Under the pieces are notes generated by a model, which saw nothing but the letters and a program-made list of their open reading frames with translations, was not told the DNA's origin and searched no databases. Positions 8,553-18,503 of a DNA stretch of 64,000 nucleotides are shown in pieces. This DNA is from Imperialibacter sp040222815 (GTDB taxonomy: Bacteria; Bacteroidota; Bacteroidia; Cytophagales; Cyclobacteriaceae). Made by a program: the position numbers and the translations under genes. Location: NCBI RefSeq assembly GCF_040222815.1, contig NZ_JAVKCH010000015.1, positions 62,001-126,000 of the forward strand, in the 5' to 3' direction. Each line of letters begins with the position of its first letter. Position 1 is the stretch's first letter.

Positions 8553-11500
8553 TTAGAAACCGATCTGTAAACCACCTGTAAATGATCTTGTGATCGGGTA
8601 GTTTCCAACATCAACACCAAAATTGATGTCAGCATTACCACCTACCGATGGGTCAAGTCCCTCATAACCTGTAATGGTCAACAAGTTGTTAGCAGAAACG
8701 AATACTCTCAAGTTGGTCATTTTCAGCCTTGATAAAAGATCAGCAGGCATTTTGTAACCCAACGTAACATTCTGCATTCTTAGGTAAGACCCGTTCTCTA
8801 CGTAATAAGAGTTGGCCTGCGTGTTGGTGCTAAAGTTAGACGACTTATCAAATACAGGGTGGTCAGTATTTGTGTTGGATGGTGTCCAGCTATTCTTTAC
8901 ACGTTCGGCGATAGAAGCACCTGCAAAAGAAGGATAGAAGTCGGTGAACCACCTTGACTGATTCCAGATTTCATTTCCAATAGATGTATAGAAATATGTA
9001 GCCAAGTCAAAGTTCTTATAGCCAAGTGAGAAAGTTAGACCACCTGTGAACGGAGCTACCGGGCTTCCAAGGAATACCCTGTCATCTTCGGTGATTTCTC
9101 CATCACCGTCAACATCTCTGTAACGGAAGTGACCAGGAGCAGCACCTGCTTGGTTAGGAGCAGAAGCAACTTCAGCGTCGTTCTGGAACAAGCCCTGCAC
9201 ATCGTATCCGAAGAAAGAAGACAGTGAATAACCACGCTGGTTACGGATAGGAGCAATACCTCTATACGTTTGAGTTCCAGAAGTAAAGAACTCCAGATCG
9301 CCTGCAAGGGTCACGATTTCGTTTTTCAGAAACGAACCCGTCACATTCACCTCATAGGTAAGGTCAGACGTCAAATTGCCTCTATTGATGATTTGAAGGT
9401 CAATACCCTTGTTACTCATTTCACCAATATTTACAGCAGGCGCTGAAGCGTTGGGGCCAAGTGGAATAGGTACAGGCACAGAGAACAGAAGATCCTTTGT
9501 ATCTTTTTGCCAGAAGTCAAGGATTACGTCCAATTTACCATCGAAATAAGTACCGTCGATACCAATGTTTTGAGTAACAGATGTTTCCCATTTAGCACCG
9601 GAGTTTCCAATTCTTGTCCGGTAAAAACCGTTAGCCGCACTTCCATTAGAGCCCGAGATGTCATACGAAGAAGCGCCAATGCTACCGCCATATAAACTAT
9701 ACTGGTTGTTGGGGTTTATTCCGTTTGCATTACCCATTTGACCCCAACCACCTCTAATTTTCAAGTCATCAATCCAGGTAAGAGACGACATAAAGCTTTC
9801 AGATGAAAGTCTCCATGCAGCGGAGAAGGCAGGGAATACACCGTACTTATTGTCAGCACCAAAGCTAGAAGAACCATCACGACGAAGCACAGCACTCACA
9901 ATATACTTATCGTTCAGAATGTAGTTGGCTCTACCAAAATAAGAAGCGAAGTTAACCCCCTTGTAGTAGAAACTATTAGGTGGGTTTCTTGACCCTAAAG
10001 TAGAAATCGTTACAAAATCAGGATCCTGAGAGAAGGGATCCAAACCATTAGCACTCATGCCACGGCCAGTTCCTGTATTCAAGGCTTCCTGACCAACCAA
10101 AAGGTCTATGTTGTGGATACCAAACGTCTTTTTGTAGTTAGCAGTATTGGTAAAGTTCCACTGGAAATTCCAACCAGAGTTTTCACTGTAGCTGAAGGCC
10201 GAGTTGTTTTCAGAGTTCTCATACTGACGACGACCATATCCCCAACTATAGTTGTTACCATATGCACCACCTACATTGGTTCTCAAAGTCAACCCAGGAA
10301 TCGGGTCATACTCCAAATAAATATTACCAAAGCCGCTACCTTCAAAACCTCTGTTATTCTGAAGGCCATCACGTGTAGCCACAGGGTTACGTGGGTTGTT
10401 AAAGCCTCTTGAAGCAGTACCAGCATAACCACCAAACTCGTCATACACAGGGATGATCGTTGGCATACGGAAGGCAGAAAGAATATCGTTCTCATCATCC
10501 GCTACACCCTGCCCACCTTCGTTGCCTTGCTGACCAAGTACTGAACGATAAGTGAACTGCATGTTCTCACCAAAACGAAGGTTGGGAAGCAGGTCAAACT
10601 CAGAGTTCGCTCTGAAAGAGTATCTCTTGAAAGTATTATACAATACAATACCGGCCTGATCCTGGATACTGGTGGAGAAGTAGAAACGACTTCTATCTGT
10701 ACCACCATGAAGGCCAAGGGTCTGCCTTTGAAGTGTCCCAACATTTGTAATTGCATCATACCAATCGGTTCCAGCTCCCGTAGCTGCTCTCGTGATCTGA
10801 TAAACAGTACCCGCCGAAGGATCTACATTGTACAACGCAGCTTCCGCAGCTGTGTACGTTCCAACACGACCCGACTCACCGCCTACACTAAGGAAATCGG
10901 GCATCCGAGGTGTGGTACCGGTTCCAAATTGCGGATGGCTGAATACAGGCTCACGGTTTTCGATGCGTGCCTGGTTGCGCTCAGCATTCCATGTCCACTC
11001 AGCAAAGTCTGCAGGATTCATCATTTCAATTCCCTTTCCAGGTGTTGTAAATCCAAACATACTGTTATAATCGATGCTGATCTTCTTCGCTGTCTTAGAA
11101 CCTTTCTTAGTAGTGTAAACAATTACACCGTTAGCCGCTCTTGCACCATATATAGAGGCAGCAGCCGCATCTTTCAGTACAGTTGTAGACTCAATGTCGT
11201 CCGGGCTAAGGAAGTTAGTGTCCTGAACAGGTACACCATCAACCACATACAAAGGAGCATTTCCACCAAACGCACCAAAACCCCTTACCCTGATCTGGCT
11301 GGTTGAACCAGGCTGACCATTGGTAATTACGTTTACACCGGCAATACGACCAGCCAATGACTGCTCTACGTTACCCGTTGGGATAACTGCGATGTCTTTC
11401 GGCTTTACAGTTGAGATAGAACCGGAAGTTTCACGGCGGTTATCAACTGTGTAACCAGTGATTACCAGTTCCTGAAGCTGCTTTACGTCGAGCGCAAGAG

Positions 11501-11795
11501 GAACATCAATCACACTTCTTGACCCTACTTCAACTTCCTGGGTAACGTACCCAATGAAGGAGAAAGAAAGTCTCGCACCAGAGCCAACCGAAAGGGAATA
11601 GTTTCCGTTAAGGTCAGTCACTGTACCATTGGAAGTTCCTACTTCCAATACGCTCACACCAGGGAAACCTTCCCCAGTTTCGGAATCTGTTATCTTTCCT
11701 GTTACTTGTCTGTTCTGTGCAGAGGCATCAGGAGCCACTGCTAGCAGAGCCAGGCAGATCAAAGGAAAAATGTACTTCAGTAATCCTTTTTTCAT
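8553..11795 (-). CDS. SusC/RagA-family TonB-linked outer-membrane transporter
   Basis: A 1080-residue protein is read from ATG 11793-11795. The longer ORF to 11903 adds residues before a clear signal peptide (MKKGLLKYIFPLICLALLAV). After the signal comes a carboxypeptidase-regulatory-like domain (about 28-115: GKITDSETGEGFPGVSV), then the plug domain with LQELVITGY and the SusC hallmark ARAANGVIVYTTKKG, then a 22-strand barrel ending in aromatic GGLQIGF. It imports the substrate bound by SusD using TonB energy. The pair shares a terminator at 6685-6713. The plug-end motif reads VIVYTT where many relatives have VIVVTT. Substrate unknown. Confidence 0.96.
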   Translation of the reverse strand: MKKGLLKYIFPLICLALLAVAPDASAQNRQVTGKITDSETGEGFPGVSVLEVGTSNGTVTDLNGNYSLSVGSGARLSFSFIGYVTQEVEVGSRSVIDVPLALDVKQLQELVITGYTVDNRRETSGSISTVKPKDIAVIPTGNVEQSLAGRIAGVNVITNGQPGSTSQIRVRGFGAFGGNAPLYVVDGVPVQDTNFLSPDDIESTTVLKDAAAASIYGARAANGVIVYTTKKGSKTAKKISIDYNSMFGFTTPGKGIEMMNPADFAEWTWNAERNQARIENREPVFSHPQFGTGTTPRMPDFLSVGGESGRVGTYTAAEAALYNVDPSAGTVYQITRAATGAGTDWYDAITNVGTLQRQTLGLHGGTDRSRFYFSTSIQDQAGIVLYNTFKRYSFRANSEFDLLPNLRFGENMQFTYRSVLGQQGNEGGQGVADDENDILSAFRMPTIIPVYDEFGGYAGTASRGFNNPRNPVATRDGLQNNRGFEGSGFGNIYLEYDPIPGLTLRTNVGGAYGNNYSWGYGRRQYENSENNSAFSYSENSGWNFQWNFTNTANYKKTFGIHNIDLLVGQEALNTGTGRGMSANGLDPFSQDPDFVTISTLGSRNPPNSFYYKGVNFASYFGRANYILNDKYIVSAVLRRDGSSSFGADNKYGVFPAFSAAWRLSSESFMSSLTWIDDLKIRGGWGQMGNANGINPNNQYSLYGGSIGASSYDISGSNGSAANGFYRTRIGNSGAKWETSVTQNIGIDGTYFDGKLDVILDFWQKDTKDLLFSVPVPIPLGPNASAPAVNIGEMSNKGIDLQIINRGNLTSDLTYEVNVTGSFLKNEIVTLAGDLEFFTSGTQTYRGIAPIRNQRGYSLSSFFGYDVQGLFQNDAEVASAPNQAGAAPGHFRYRDVDGDGEITEDDRVFLGSPVAPFTGGLTFSLGYKNFDLATYFYTSIGNEIWNQSRWFTDFYPSFAGASIAERVKNSWTPSNTNTDHPVFDKSSNFSTNTQANSYYVENGSYLRMQNVTLGYKMPADLLSRLKMTNLRVFVSANNLLTITGYEGLDPSVGGNADINFGVDVGNYPITRSFTGGLQIGF

Positions 11796-12035
11796 AAAAA
11801 TGTAGTTTAAGTGAAGTTGTATATAATTGTTTGAAAAAGGCATCGTTGAATTCGGGCAAGCCATTTCAGCCCAGATACATTCTACTGCATCTGAACAAAC
11901 CAATAGTCAGTTACGAACAAAGAGGTACTGAAAGTGAAATGGAAAAGCTTGCGCCTGGAACTGTCGCAGAAGGTGCACTCGGAAATGGCGCACAGCGTTT
12001 GGGGCACTTGTAACTAAGAACCATAAAACAAATAA

Positions 12036-12057
12036 TTTAAGTAGGTATTGTTCTGAG
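12036..12057 (-). promoter_or_regulatory. susC leader motif shared with two other loci
   Basis: The minus strand reads CTCAGAACA followed by ATACCTACTTAAA. TACCTACTTAAA also occurs at 19180-19191 and 35154-35165 on the plus strand, and CTCAGAACA precedes it again at 35143-35151. A related CACTTAAACTACA stands just before the susC ATG. It may be a transcript-leader element of outer-membrane genes (inference). Confidence 0.35.
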
Positions 12058-12119
12058 CAATTGTCGAATTTAAAGAAATTATTTGTTAACGTGTCAAGTT
12101 TTCCCAAGAAAATTTGACT

Positions 12120-12170
12120 GCAATCGATTGCGGGAAATCCGTTTAAATCGTTTGCGTAACCGTTTTCGAG
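12120..12170. promoter_or_regulatory. LacI/GalR-type operator-like cluster upstream of susC
   Basis: GCAATCGATTGC (12120-12131) is a perfect 12-bp palindrome with a central CG, the LacI-family operator form. Within 40 bases follow AAATCCGTTT (12135-12144), AAATCGTTT (12145-12153) and AACCGTTTT (12158-12166), which repeat an AA-n-CG-TTT half-site. No lacI gene is in the window, so this is a site-level inference. Confidence 0.4.
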
Positions 12171-12423
12171 TAATTATTCCTTAAATCCGCTCCCAGATTT
12201 ATTTCGGGGATCAATATAAAACAGATTTTATACTTTTCCGATATTCCCAAAAAAATCTCACATAACTATTTGATAACCAAAATGTGAATTATTCAAGGCT
12301 TGAGTTTCATTGTTAAAAAGAACGAGCAACTCCCTCGCTATTATTGAAAAAAGCATGTAAAACGATCTCTAAAGCCTATTTTTGAATTTATTTTTACGCT
12401 AGCAAATATTTTACAACCTTATC

Positions 12424-13068
12424 ATGGATTTCATAGAGGCTGATCTTTTCCGCTATATTGAGGGGCATACTGAACCCGAGCCTGAGCTGTTAGGCCGATT
12501 AAACAGGCACACAAATCTCAATGTGCTCAGGCCACGAATGCTTTCCGGACACTTCCAGGGCCGGGTGCTCTCGATGTTCTCGCACATGATCAAACCAACA
12601 TCAATTCTTGAAATTGGCACCTACACCGGCTATTCGGCCATTTGCCTGGCCGAAGGGCTACAGCAAAATGGAAAGCTGACCACCATCGATATTAATGGAG
12701 AGCTTGAAAGCACCGTAAGGAGATTCATAGGCGATTCTCCCTACGGAGAGCAAATTGAGTATATTATTGGTGACGCCATGGCAGAGGTTCCAAAGCTAGC
12801 GGCAACTTTTGACCTTGTATTCATCGATGCCGACAAAGCAAACTATACCAACTACTTTGACCTGGTGATTGACAAAGTGAGGCCAGGCGGATACATCATG
12901 GCCGACAACGTGCTCTGGAGTGGTAAGGTGCTGGAGAAGAACAGAAAAAAGGACGACCCTGATACGCTCACTATTCTGGCATTTAACAAAAAAGTAGCTG
13001 ACGATCCCCGGGTGCAAAACGTATTGCTTCCAATCAGAGATGGCCTTATGATGCTCAGGAAGAAATAA
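12424..13068 (+). CDS. Class I SAM-dependent O-methyltransferase (catechol/caffeoyl-CoA family)
   Basis: The 214-residue protein has the methyltransferase_3 layout: SAM-binding motif ILEIGTYTGYSAICLAE (about 62-78), an acidic post-motif TTIDIN, the metal-binding VFIDADKANYTNYFD (about 137-151) and ADNVLWSGKV (about 160-169), and a C-terminal strand LPIRDGLMMLRK. The family methylates catechol-type hydroxyls using Mg2+; some members instead modify tRNA (TrmR type). Length and motifs are complete. It stands alone, divergent from susC and upstream of the lytic transglycosylase, and no substrate is suggested by neighbours. Confidence 0.9.
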   Translation: MDFIEADLFRYIEGHTEPEPELLGRLNRHTNLNVLRPRMLSGHFQGRVLSMFSHMIKPTSILEIGTYTGYSAICLAEGLQQNGKLTTIDINGELESTVRRFIGDSPYGEQIEYIIGDAMAEVPKLAATFDLVFIDADKANYTNYFDLVIDKVRPGGYIMADNVLWSGKVLEKNRKKDDPDTLTILAFNKKVADDPRVQNVLLPIRDGLMMLRKK

Positions 13069-13223
13069 ATGCTTTAACTATTACTTTGCTGCAGGCAATG
13101 TAATAAGTTGGAGTCCAGCAAGATATACTTCATAGTTTGGTGATAACTGCCTGAATACTAGCAGCTTACTTTGGAATTGGCTATTCATTTGTAACTTTGT
13201 TTCGAATATTTCCCAACTGGTGT

Positions 13224-15173
13224 ATGCTGGCAAAGTGCCATTTTCGATTCCTTCTCTTAATTATTATCTTCTTCCCGGCCACTGATGGGCTGGCCGATAG
13301 CGCCGCACCAAGAGTTCCATCTCAAATGGACTTTGCGGGCATGAAGCTCAAGATCACCGATGCGGCACGATCCGATATCCAGCAGCAGGTAGATGCACTG
13401 AGAGCCTCCGACAGGTACTTCCGCTTGAGGCTCGACCTGGTATTGCTGTACTTCCCCATTATAGAAAGAGTAATGAAGGAAGAAAACCTGCCCGACGACA
13501 TCAAATACCTGGTAATACAGGAGAGCGGCCTGGTTTCCGATGCTGTTTCTTCATCGAATGCGGTTGGGTTCTGGATGTTCAAAGAGCCAGCCGGCCGGGA
13601 AGTGGGCCTCCGCATTGACAAATATGTGGACGAACGGCTCAATATAGTTTCCTCTACCAGAGGAGCATGCAAATACATTAAGCGCCACAACTTCTTTTTT
13701 AATAACTGGGTTTACTCAGTGATAGCCCATAACACAGGGAAGACCGGCGCTGAAAAGCACGTGAACAAATCCAACTTCGGCGCCGACAAGATGACCATTG
13801 ATAAGGACACACACTGGTATTTTAAGACTTTTCTGGCTCACATGATCGCCTTTCAGGACGAATTGGGTGGGCGACCCTCGTCAGGCCTTGAGCTGAGAGA
13901 GTATACAAAGGGAGCAGACAAGCCGCTTGACAAAATATCGAAAGAGCTGAAGGCAGACGAGGCTCTGGTATTTCAATACAACAAATGGTTAAAGAGAGGC
14001 CCGGTACCCAGTGAAAAGGAATACTCGGTGATCATTCCTGTGCAAAAAGGTGAAAAAGTGGACCTCATTGCCAAAAATGAGCAAAAGCAAACCCCGGCGT
14101 CCTCTCCTTCCGGTGATAGCGAAGAGATAGTGGCACCCGAAGAAAGTGGCATATTGATTCAGGAAAAGTACCCTGATTTGAAAAAAACCATCGACAGCCG
14201 CATTGCTTCATTCATAGTGGAAATAAATGGTATTCCAGCCATTATCGCTACAAAAAGTGATGACCTGAAAACGCTGGCGGCCAAGTCAGGGGTGGAAGTG
14301 GCAAAGCTTGAGAAGTTCAATGACTTGCGTCCAAACCAGGCGCTTGAAGAAGGGCAGGTCTATTACCTTAAAAACAAACATTGGAGGTCGAACATTTATT
14401 ATCATACCGTCAGGCAAGGAGAAACGCTTTGGGAGGTGTCGCAGGAGTACGGCATTAAGCTCAATCAGCTAGCGAGAAAAAACAGAATGTTTACTATCGA
14501 CAAACCTGAGGTGGGCCGGGTGCTTTGGCTCAGGCAAAGACGACCCTCTTCAGTGGATGTAGAGATAAAAGATAACAGTGAAGACTATTTGCCGGCCATT
14601 GTCAAAAGTGAGCCTGCACCGCCCCCACGCAGGGAACCAGCAGTAGTGGTGCGGGAGGAAGAAATACAAGTGACAGAGGCCGTAGAGCCTTTTGATGAGG
14701 AGCCCGCTTTGGCGACGGAAGAGCTGATTTTCGAAGAGCAGGAAGAGCCCGAACCTGTTCTCAATGCTTCAAGTGTTGAACAAGAAAAGCAAGAGGAGCG
14801 GGTTTTGAGTCCTGCCAACGAAGCCGCCCGGGATATTCATGTCGTCAACAAGGGGGAAACCCTGTACGGTATTGCCCGGCACTATGGAGTCACCAAAGCT
14901 GAGCTACAGCAGTGGAATGCCCTTTCTGACAATAGCATTCTGTCAATAGGGCAAGAGCTGTTGTTGATTAAGCGAGACACAAGCAACGTGAAAGAAGTTT
15001 TGAATCCATCGGTGCTACCAGCCAACAGGGTGACGGTGCATGTGGTGCAACCTGGCGACACCATGTATTCAATTGCCAGAAAATATGATATTGCAATAGA
15101 AAAACTGATGAAACTGAATGATAAACGAAACTTTGTCCTTTCGATTGGCGAAAACCTAAAAGTTACCGATTGA
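13224..15173 (+). CDS. MltD-like membrane-bound lytic transglycosylase with LysM repeats
   Basis: A 649-residue protein starts at ATG 13224, giving a signal peptide (MLAKCHFRFLLLIIIFFP). The alternative TTG at 13197 adds nine residues. An SLT domain (about 80-240) contains KYLVIQESGL, where Glu is the catalytic acid, then AVGFWMF in place of the usual GIWQF and YVDERLNIVSSTRGACKYI. Downstream are three LysM modules (HTVRQGETLWEVSQEYG, HVVNKGETLYGIARHYG, HVVQPGDTMYSIARKYD), a possible degenerate fourth (about 345-375) and an acidic Pro/Glu-rich linker. It should cleave peptidoglycan in the periplasm. The stop is followed by a T-rich stretch. Confidence 0.92.
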   Translation: MLAKCHFRFLLLIIIFFPATDGLADSAAPRVPSQMDFAGMKLKITDAARSDIQQQVDALRASDRYFRLRLDLVLLYFPIIERVMKEENLPDDIKYLVIQESGLVSDAVSSSNAVGFWMFKEPAGREVGLRIDKYVDERLNIVSSTRGACKYIKRHNFFFNNWVYSVIAHNTGKTGAEKHVNKSNFGADKMTIDKDTHWYFKTFLAHMIAFQDELGGRPSSGLELREYTKGADKPLDKISKELKADEALVFQYNKWLKRGPVPSEKEYSVIIPVQKGEKVDLIAKNEQKQTPASSPSGDSEEIVAPEESGILIQEKYPDLKKTIDSRIASFIVEINGIPAIIATKSDDLKTLAAKSGVEVAKLEKFNDLRPNQALEEGQVYYLKNKHWRSNIYYHTVRQGETLWEVSQEYGIKLNQLARKNRMFTIDKPEVGRVLWLRQRRPSSVDVEIKDNSEDYLPAIVKSEPAPPPRREPAVVVREEEIQVTEAVEPFDEEPALATEELIFEEQEEPEPVLNASSVEQEKQEERVLSPANEAARDIHVVNKGETLYGIARHYGVTKAELQQWNALSDNSILSIGQELLLIKRDTSNVKEVLNPSVLPANRVTVHVVQPGDTMYSIARKYDIAIEKLMKLNDKRNFVLSIGENLKVTD

Positions 15174-15295
15174 TTTTTTTTCTCCCCTTAAGGGCGTAAA
15201 TTTAAAGCTAAAATCTCAGTCAGTCAGCTTTTTCATTTCGTCACTCGTTTCTTTTTATCACGCAACCTGACAGTGTAGCCTAGAGCTTTTATTAA

Positions 15296-15721
15296 GTGGA
15301 AGAATTTGAACAAAATAGTACCCCAAAAGTGAGCCTTGTCATGCTTGTGGATGACAATGACACCGACAACTTTCTCAGTAAGAAGATAATGGAGCATGTC
15401 AATTTTTCCGAAAGTATCCTGATAAAGAATACCGGGAAGAGTGCCCTTGAGTACTTACATCAAAACCAAAACGACCCCCACAAAATCCCGGATATTATTT
15501 TCCTTGACATTAATATGCCCATTGTGGATGGTTTCGTGTTCCTCTACGAATACGAAAACTTTCCTCCTCAGCTACACGAAAAAATTAAAGTGGTCGTGTT
15601 GTCAAGTTCTAACAACAAACGAGACATCAACCAGTTTCTGAACAACAGGTTTGTTCACCAGTTTATTTCCAAGCCTCTGAGCGAAAAAGCCCTGATGGAA
15701 CTGTCAGCAGCAGAAGCCTAA
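15296..15721 (+). CDS. Single-domain CheY-like response regulator
   Basis: The 141-residue receiver has the acidic pair LVDDNDTDN, the phospho-acceptor Asp in DIIFLDINMPIVDG, the Ser of VVLSSSNNKRD and the conserved Lys in FISKPLS. There is no output domain, so it acts by protein contact or phosphotransfer. The start is GTG 15296; no ATG lies before the first conserved strand. The stop overlaps that of dnaX on the opposite strand by four bases. Single receivers with NMPxxDG are common in Cytophagales near orphan kinases, but no kinase is adjacent here. Confidence 0.9.
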   Translation: MEEFEQNSTPKVSLVMLVDDNDTDNFLSKKIMEHVNFSESILIKNTGKSALEYLHQNQNDPHKIPDIIFLDINMPIVDGFVFLYEYENFPPQLHEKIKVVVLSSSNNKRDINQFLNNRFVHQFISKPLSEKALMELSAAEA

Positions 15722-17402
15722 AAATCGGTATCTAAATAAAGCTTTTCTTTTAGCTTGAGCAGCAAGGGCTGCTTCTCGGCCAGGTAGTTGAACTTCTCCT
15801 TGTCAGTGTAGAGTCTTTGTTTTAGTTCTGCCTCTTTGATGGTTATCCGCAGTGTGACCGTTGGGTTCGAAAGCTCCCTTCTCAAAAACTGAACTAGCTC
15901 AGTTTCCTCTACCTTCAAAAATTTACGCTCAATGTCGGTAGACAGCTCTATCTCAACGACCGACTCCTCTCTTTTTAGCAATAGCTTTTTGAAAATCATC
16001 TTGAGTGAGTCGGAAATTTTGCCCGCTGATTTCTGCTGCGCAAATTTCTGCCAGGCTTCGGTGAGCTGGTCTTGTGTGTAATCGGACGAAGGAAGCTGAC
16101 TAACGGCCTCTGCCTCATCGGTGTCATCCGGCTTCGCTTCCTGTACTGCTTCCTTCTTTTCCGCCTTGACGGGAAAAATGCTCGGGGTTTCCTTTTTCTC
16201 TGTGCCGCTCTTATAAGTGGTTACAACCGGTCGGGGCGCACTTGTGCCATTTGCTGCACTGGTGTCCTCGGGTTTTTCAGCTATTAGCTCACTTTTTTTT
16301 TTGCCCCATTTTCAGGGGCGGGCAAGCTGGCTAGAGAAAAGGCTGCGTTCAAATGAGTCAGCTTCATAAGCGCCAGCTCCACGTGAAGGCGTTGATTTTT
16401 GCTGGCCTTGTACTGTATGTCGCACTGGCTCAAAATGTTCAACCCGGAGAGAAGGAAAGAAAGAGAGGTTTTTGACGATTGGTCGCTATACTTTGTTTTG
16501 ATGCTTTGGGCGACCTGCAAGAGGGAAATCGTTTCCTTGTCTTTACAAACCATCAAATTGCGAAGGTGCTCGCTAAGCCCATTGATGAAGTTGTGGCCGT
16601 CGAAGCCGCTTCTGATGATTTCATCAAAAATGAGTAGCACGCCTGACAGGTTTTCTTCCAAAAAGAAATCTACAACCTTAAAATAATAGTCGTAGTCAAG
16701 AATGTGGAGGTTCTTGATGGTATCCTGATAAGTGATTTTGTTGCCGGACGAAAAGGTAACGATCAGGTCGAAAATAGAAAGTGCATCTCGCAACGCCCCA
16801 TCGGCTTTCTGCGAGATCAGGTGAAGTGCTTCTTCCTCTGCTTCTATACCCTCGTTAGCAGCTATCTTCTGTAGCTGTGTAGTGATGTCCGAAATCTCGA
16901 TCCTGTTGAAGTCATAAATCTGACAACGGGAAAGGATAGTGGGGATCACTTTGTGCTTCTCCGTCGTAGCCAAAATGAAAATGGCATAAGACGGCGGCTC
17001 CTCCAGCGTCTTCAAAAAGGCATTGAAGGCCTGGGTGGAGAGCATGTGCACCTCATCGATGATGTATACTTTGTAGTTGCCCTGCTGGGGTGGGTACCGC
17101 ACCTGATCGATCAGGTTCCTGATGTCGTCCACCGAGTTGTTGGAAGCGGCATCAAGTTCGTAAATGTTCAGGTTGTTGCCGGTTGCCAACGGGTTGGCAT
17201 TGTCGAACCCGTTGATCATTCGGGCGACAATACGGGCGCAGGTAGTTTTGCCTACGCCTCTGGGGCCGCAAAACAGCAAAGCCTGGGCCAGGTGGTTCTG
17301 GTCAATGGCGTTTTTGAGGGTGGTGGTGATATGCTCCTGACCTACAACCTCATCAAAACCAAGGGGGCGGTATTTTCTTGCTGATACTACAAAGCTTTCC
17401 AT
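15718..17402 (-). CDS. dnaX: DNA polymerase III subunits gamma and tau (needs -1 frameshift for tau)
   Basis: The zero-frame product (17402 to 16284) has 372 residues and is a complete clamp-loader ATPase: Walker A GPRGVGKT, zinc-module remnants, DEXX motif IIDEVHMLS, sensor 1 ILATTEKHK and collar domain III. It stops two codons after ten consecutive A bases in the mRNA (16302-16293). A -1 slip there opens 190 more codons without a stop, through a Pro/Lys/Glu linker, to the C-terminal segment ending EKLYLDTDF at 15718, for a tau of about 561 residues. Gamma therefore ends right after domain III. E. coli dnaX uses ribosomal frameshifting and Thermus dnaX uses transcriptional slippage on A9 for the same purpose; a sequencing error in the homopolymer is the alternative. 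Confidence 0.92.
16293..16302 (-). other. dnaX: A10 slippery site in dnaX
   Basis: The forward strand has ten T in a row, so the mRNA reads GGGGC-A10-GTGAGCTAA. Frame zero gives Ala-Lys-Lys-Lys-Val-Ser-stop. Re-reading one A gives Ser-Glu-Leu-Ile-Ala-Glu and continues open to 15718. I saw no obvious stem or upstream Shine-Dalgarno stimulator, which fits polymerase slippage better than a structured ribosomal frameshift (inference). Confidence 0.8.
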
Positions 17403-17566
17403 GGGGACGCTCTCTATCGAGCAGGCAATTTATCCTGAATCGGAAATTAAATGAAATGAAAGGGGAGTTAATATGAGGGAGGAGAGGGAAAAGTTATCCA
17501 CATCGTTTGGCAGGCGCAAGGCAAAATGACCCTGTCCTTATGTACTGCTTATCGCATTACCAAATA

Positions 17567-18307
17567 TTATCCCATCTGCCTGGTCTCCTTCACTATTTCA
17601 AATAAATATCCAGCTGGCAGCTTCGGAATAACATAAAAGAAGTTTAGCCCCCCACCTACCTTGGTGTGACTCCAGTCTCTAACTATATGCTGGAAAATGC
17701 ATTTTTTGGTCGTCTCATCGCAGGAAAAATCCACCTGAATATCCCATCCAGACGGCTGAACACCCTGTCTTAAAAACACTACATCATTAATGGCAAAATC
17801 CATCGGCGAGTAAAGTTCTTTCTCTAGCGAGGCCAGTTCTACATCCAGCTCTTCACGAGTAGTAATGAGTTTATCTACTACCTCACGGTTAATTTCGGCG
17901 GAAGACGTAACGCAAATGGGATGAAGGTCTTTATCAAACCCAGGGCTTAGGTGGGGACTACGGCACAAATCAATAGCTGTGAAATTGGTCACACATGGCG
18001 TACTGTTGTCTATTTTCTTTGCAATCAAATCCCCCTCGAACAAAACTCTTGTGTTCTTTTTTAGGCTGTCTGGCAAATCGTCACAAACTGTTGCTGACAA
18101 GAAAACAGGAGGTTCGTTGTCCTCCCTTTTGTGTATGTAGTCCAGATACCCTATTCCATCCTGATAGGTGAGGTACCCCTCTACCCTGACCAATGAATGG
18201 ATGATTTGGACTTCGTCCTCAATTATTCCAATGGTCTCTTTATCACATGAAGTCACCATCATTAAAATCATCAATACCATGATTTGATCAAATGGGTTTC
18301 TTCTCAT
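17567..18307 (-). CDS. Lipoprotein of unknown function
   Basis: The 246-residue protein begins with a hydrophobic stretch and lipobox MVTSC (Cys21), so it is probably lipid-anchored. The rest contains a beta-rich part with several Cys (ATVCDD, NSTPCVTNFT, IDLCRSP, PICVTSS, DFSCDETTKKC), perhaps paired, and one helical segment (EELDVELASLEKELY). I do not recognise the family. It stands alone between dnaX and the tmRNA in the same direction, with 164 bases before the dnaX start and a long gap behind it. Confidence 0.7.
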   Translation of the reverse strand: MRRNPFDQIMVLMILMMVTSCDKETIGIIEDEVQIIHSLVRVEGYLTYQDGIGYLDYIHKREDNEPPVFLSATVCDDLPDSLKKNTRVLFEGDLIAKKIDNSTPCVTNFTAIDLCRSPHLSPGFDKDLHPICVTSSAEINREVVDKLITTREELDVELASLEKELYSPMDFAINDVVFLRQGVQPSGWDIQVDFSCDETTKKCIFQHIVRDWSHTKVGGGLNFFYVIPKLPAGYLFEIVKETRQMG

Positions 18308-18503
18308 CGCTGGAAACTTATTTCTGAGAGATTAAATATAGGAAATATATCAACGTGGCCCTTTCAAATATAATAAAAGGAAAGCCATGTGAATGAAGGG
18401 CTTACAGGTAATTCCATTTTGGTTAAATAGCGCCGGAGAGCACTGAACGTCAAGAATGGTTCTAGTGAAGCGTTTCATCAAGGGGCCAGCATGTGGCGTG
18501 AGC

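Larger units (their letters stand above)
11796..12423. other. Upstream region of susC and O-methyltransferase gene
   Basis: This 628-base divergent region holds the susC leader and operator-like palindromes listed separately. Two short ORFs (11831-12013 plus strand, 11907-12107 minus strand) look like chance. No sigma or anti-sigma factor gene sits next to susC. Confidence 0.6.

Noticed and set aside
15718..15999. 93-residue minus-strand ORF as a separate gene
   Set aside because: It is the C-terminus of DnaX tau in the -1 frame, continuous with the 0-frame through the A10 run.
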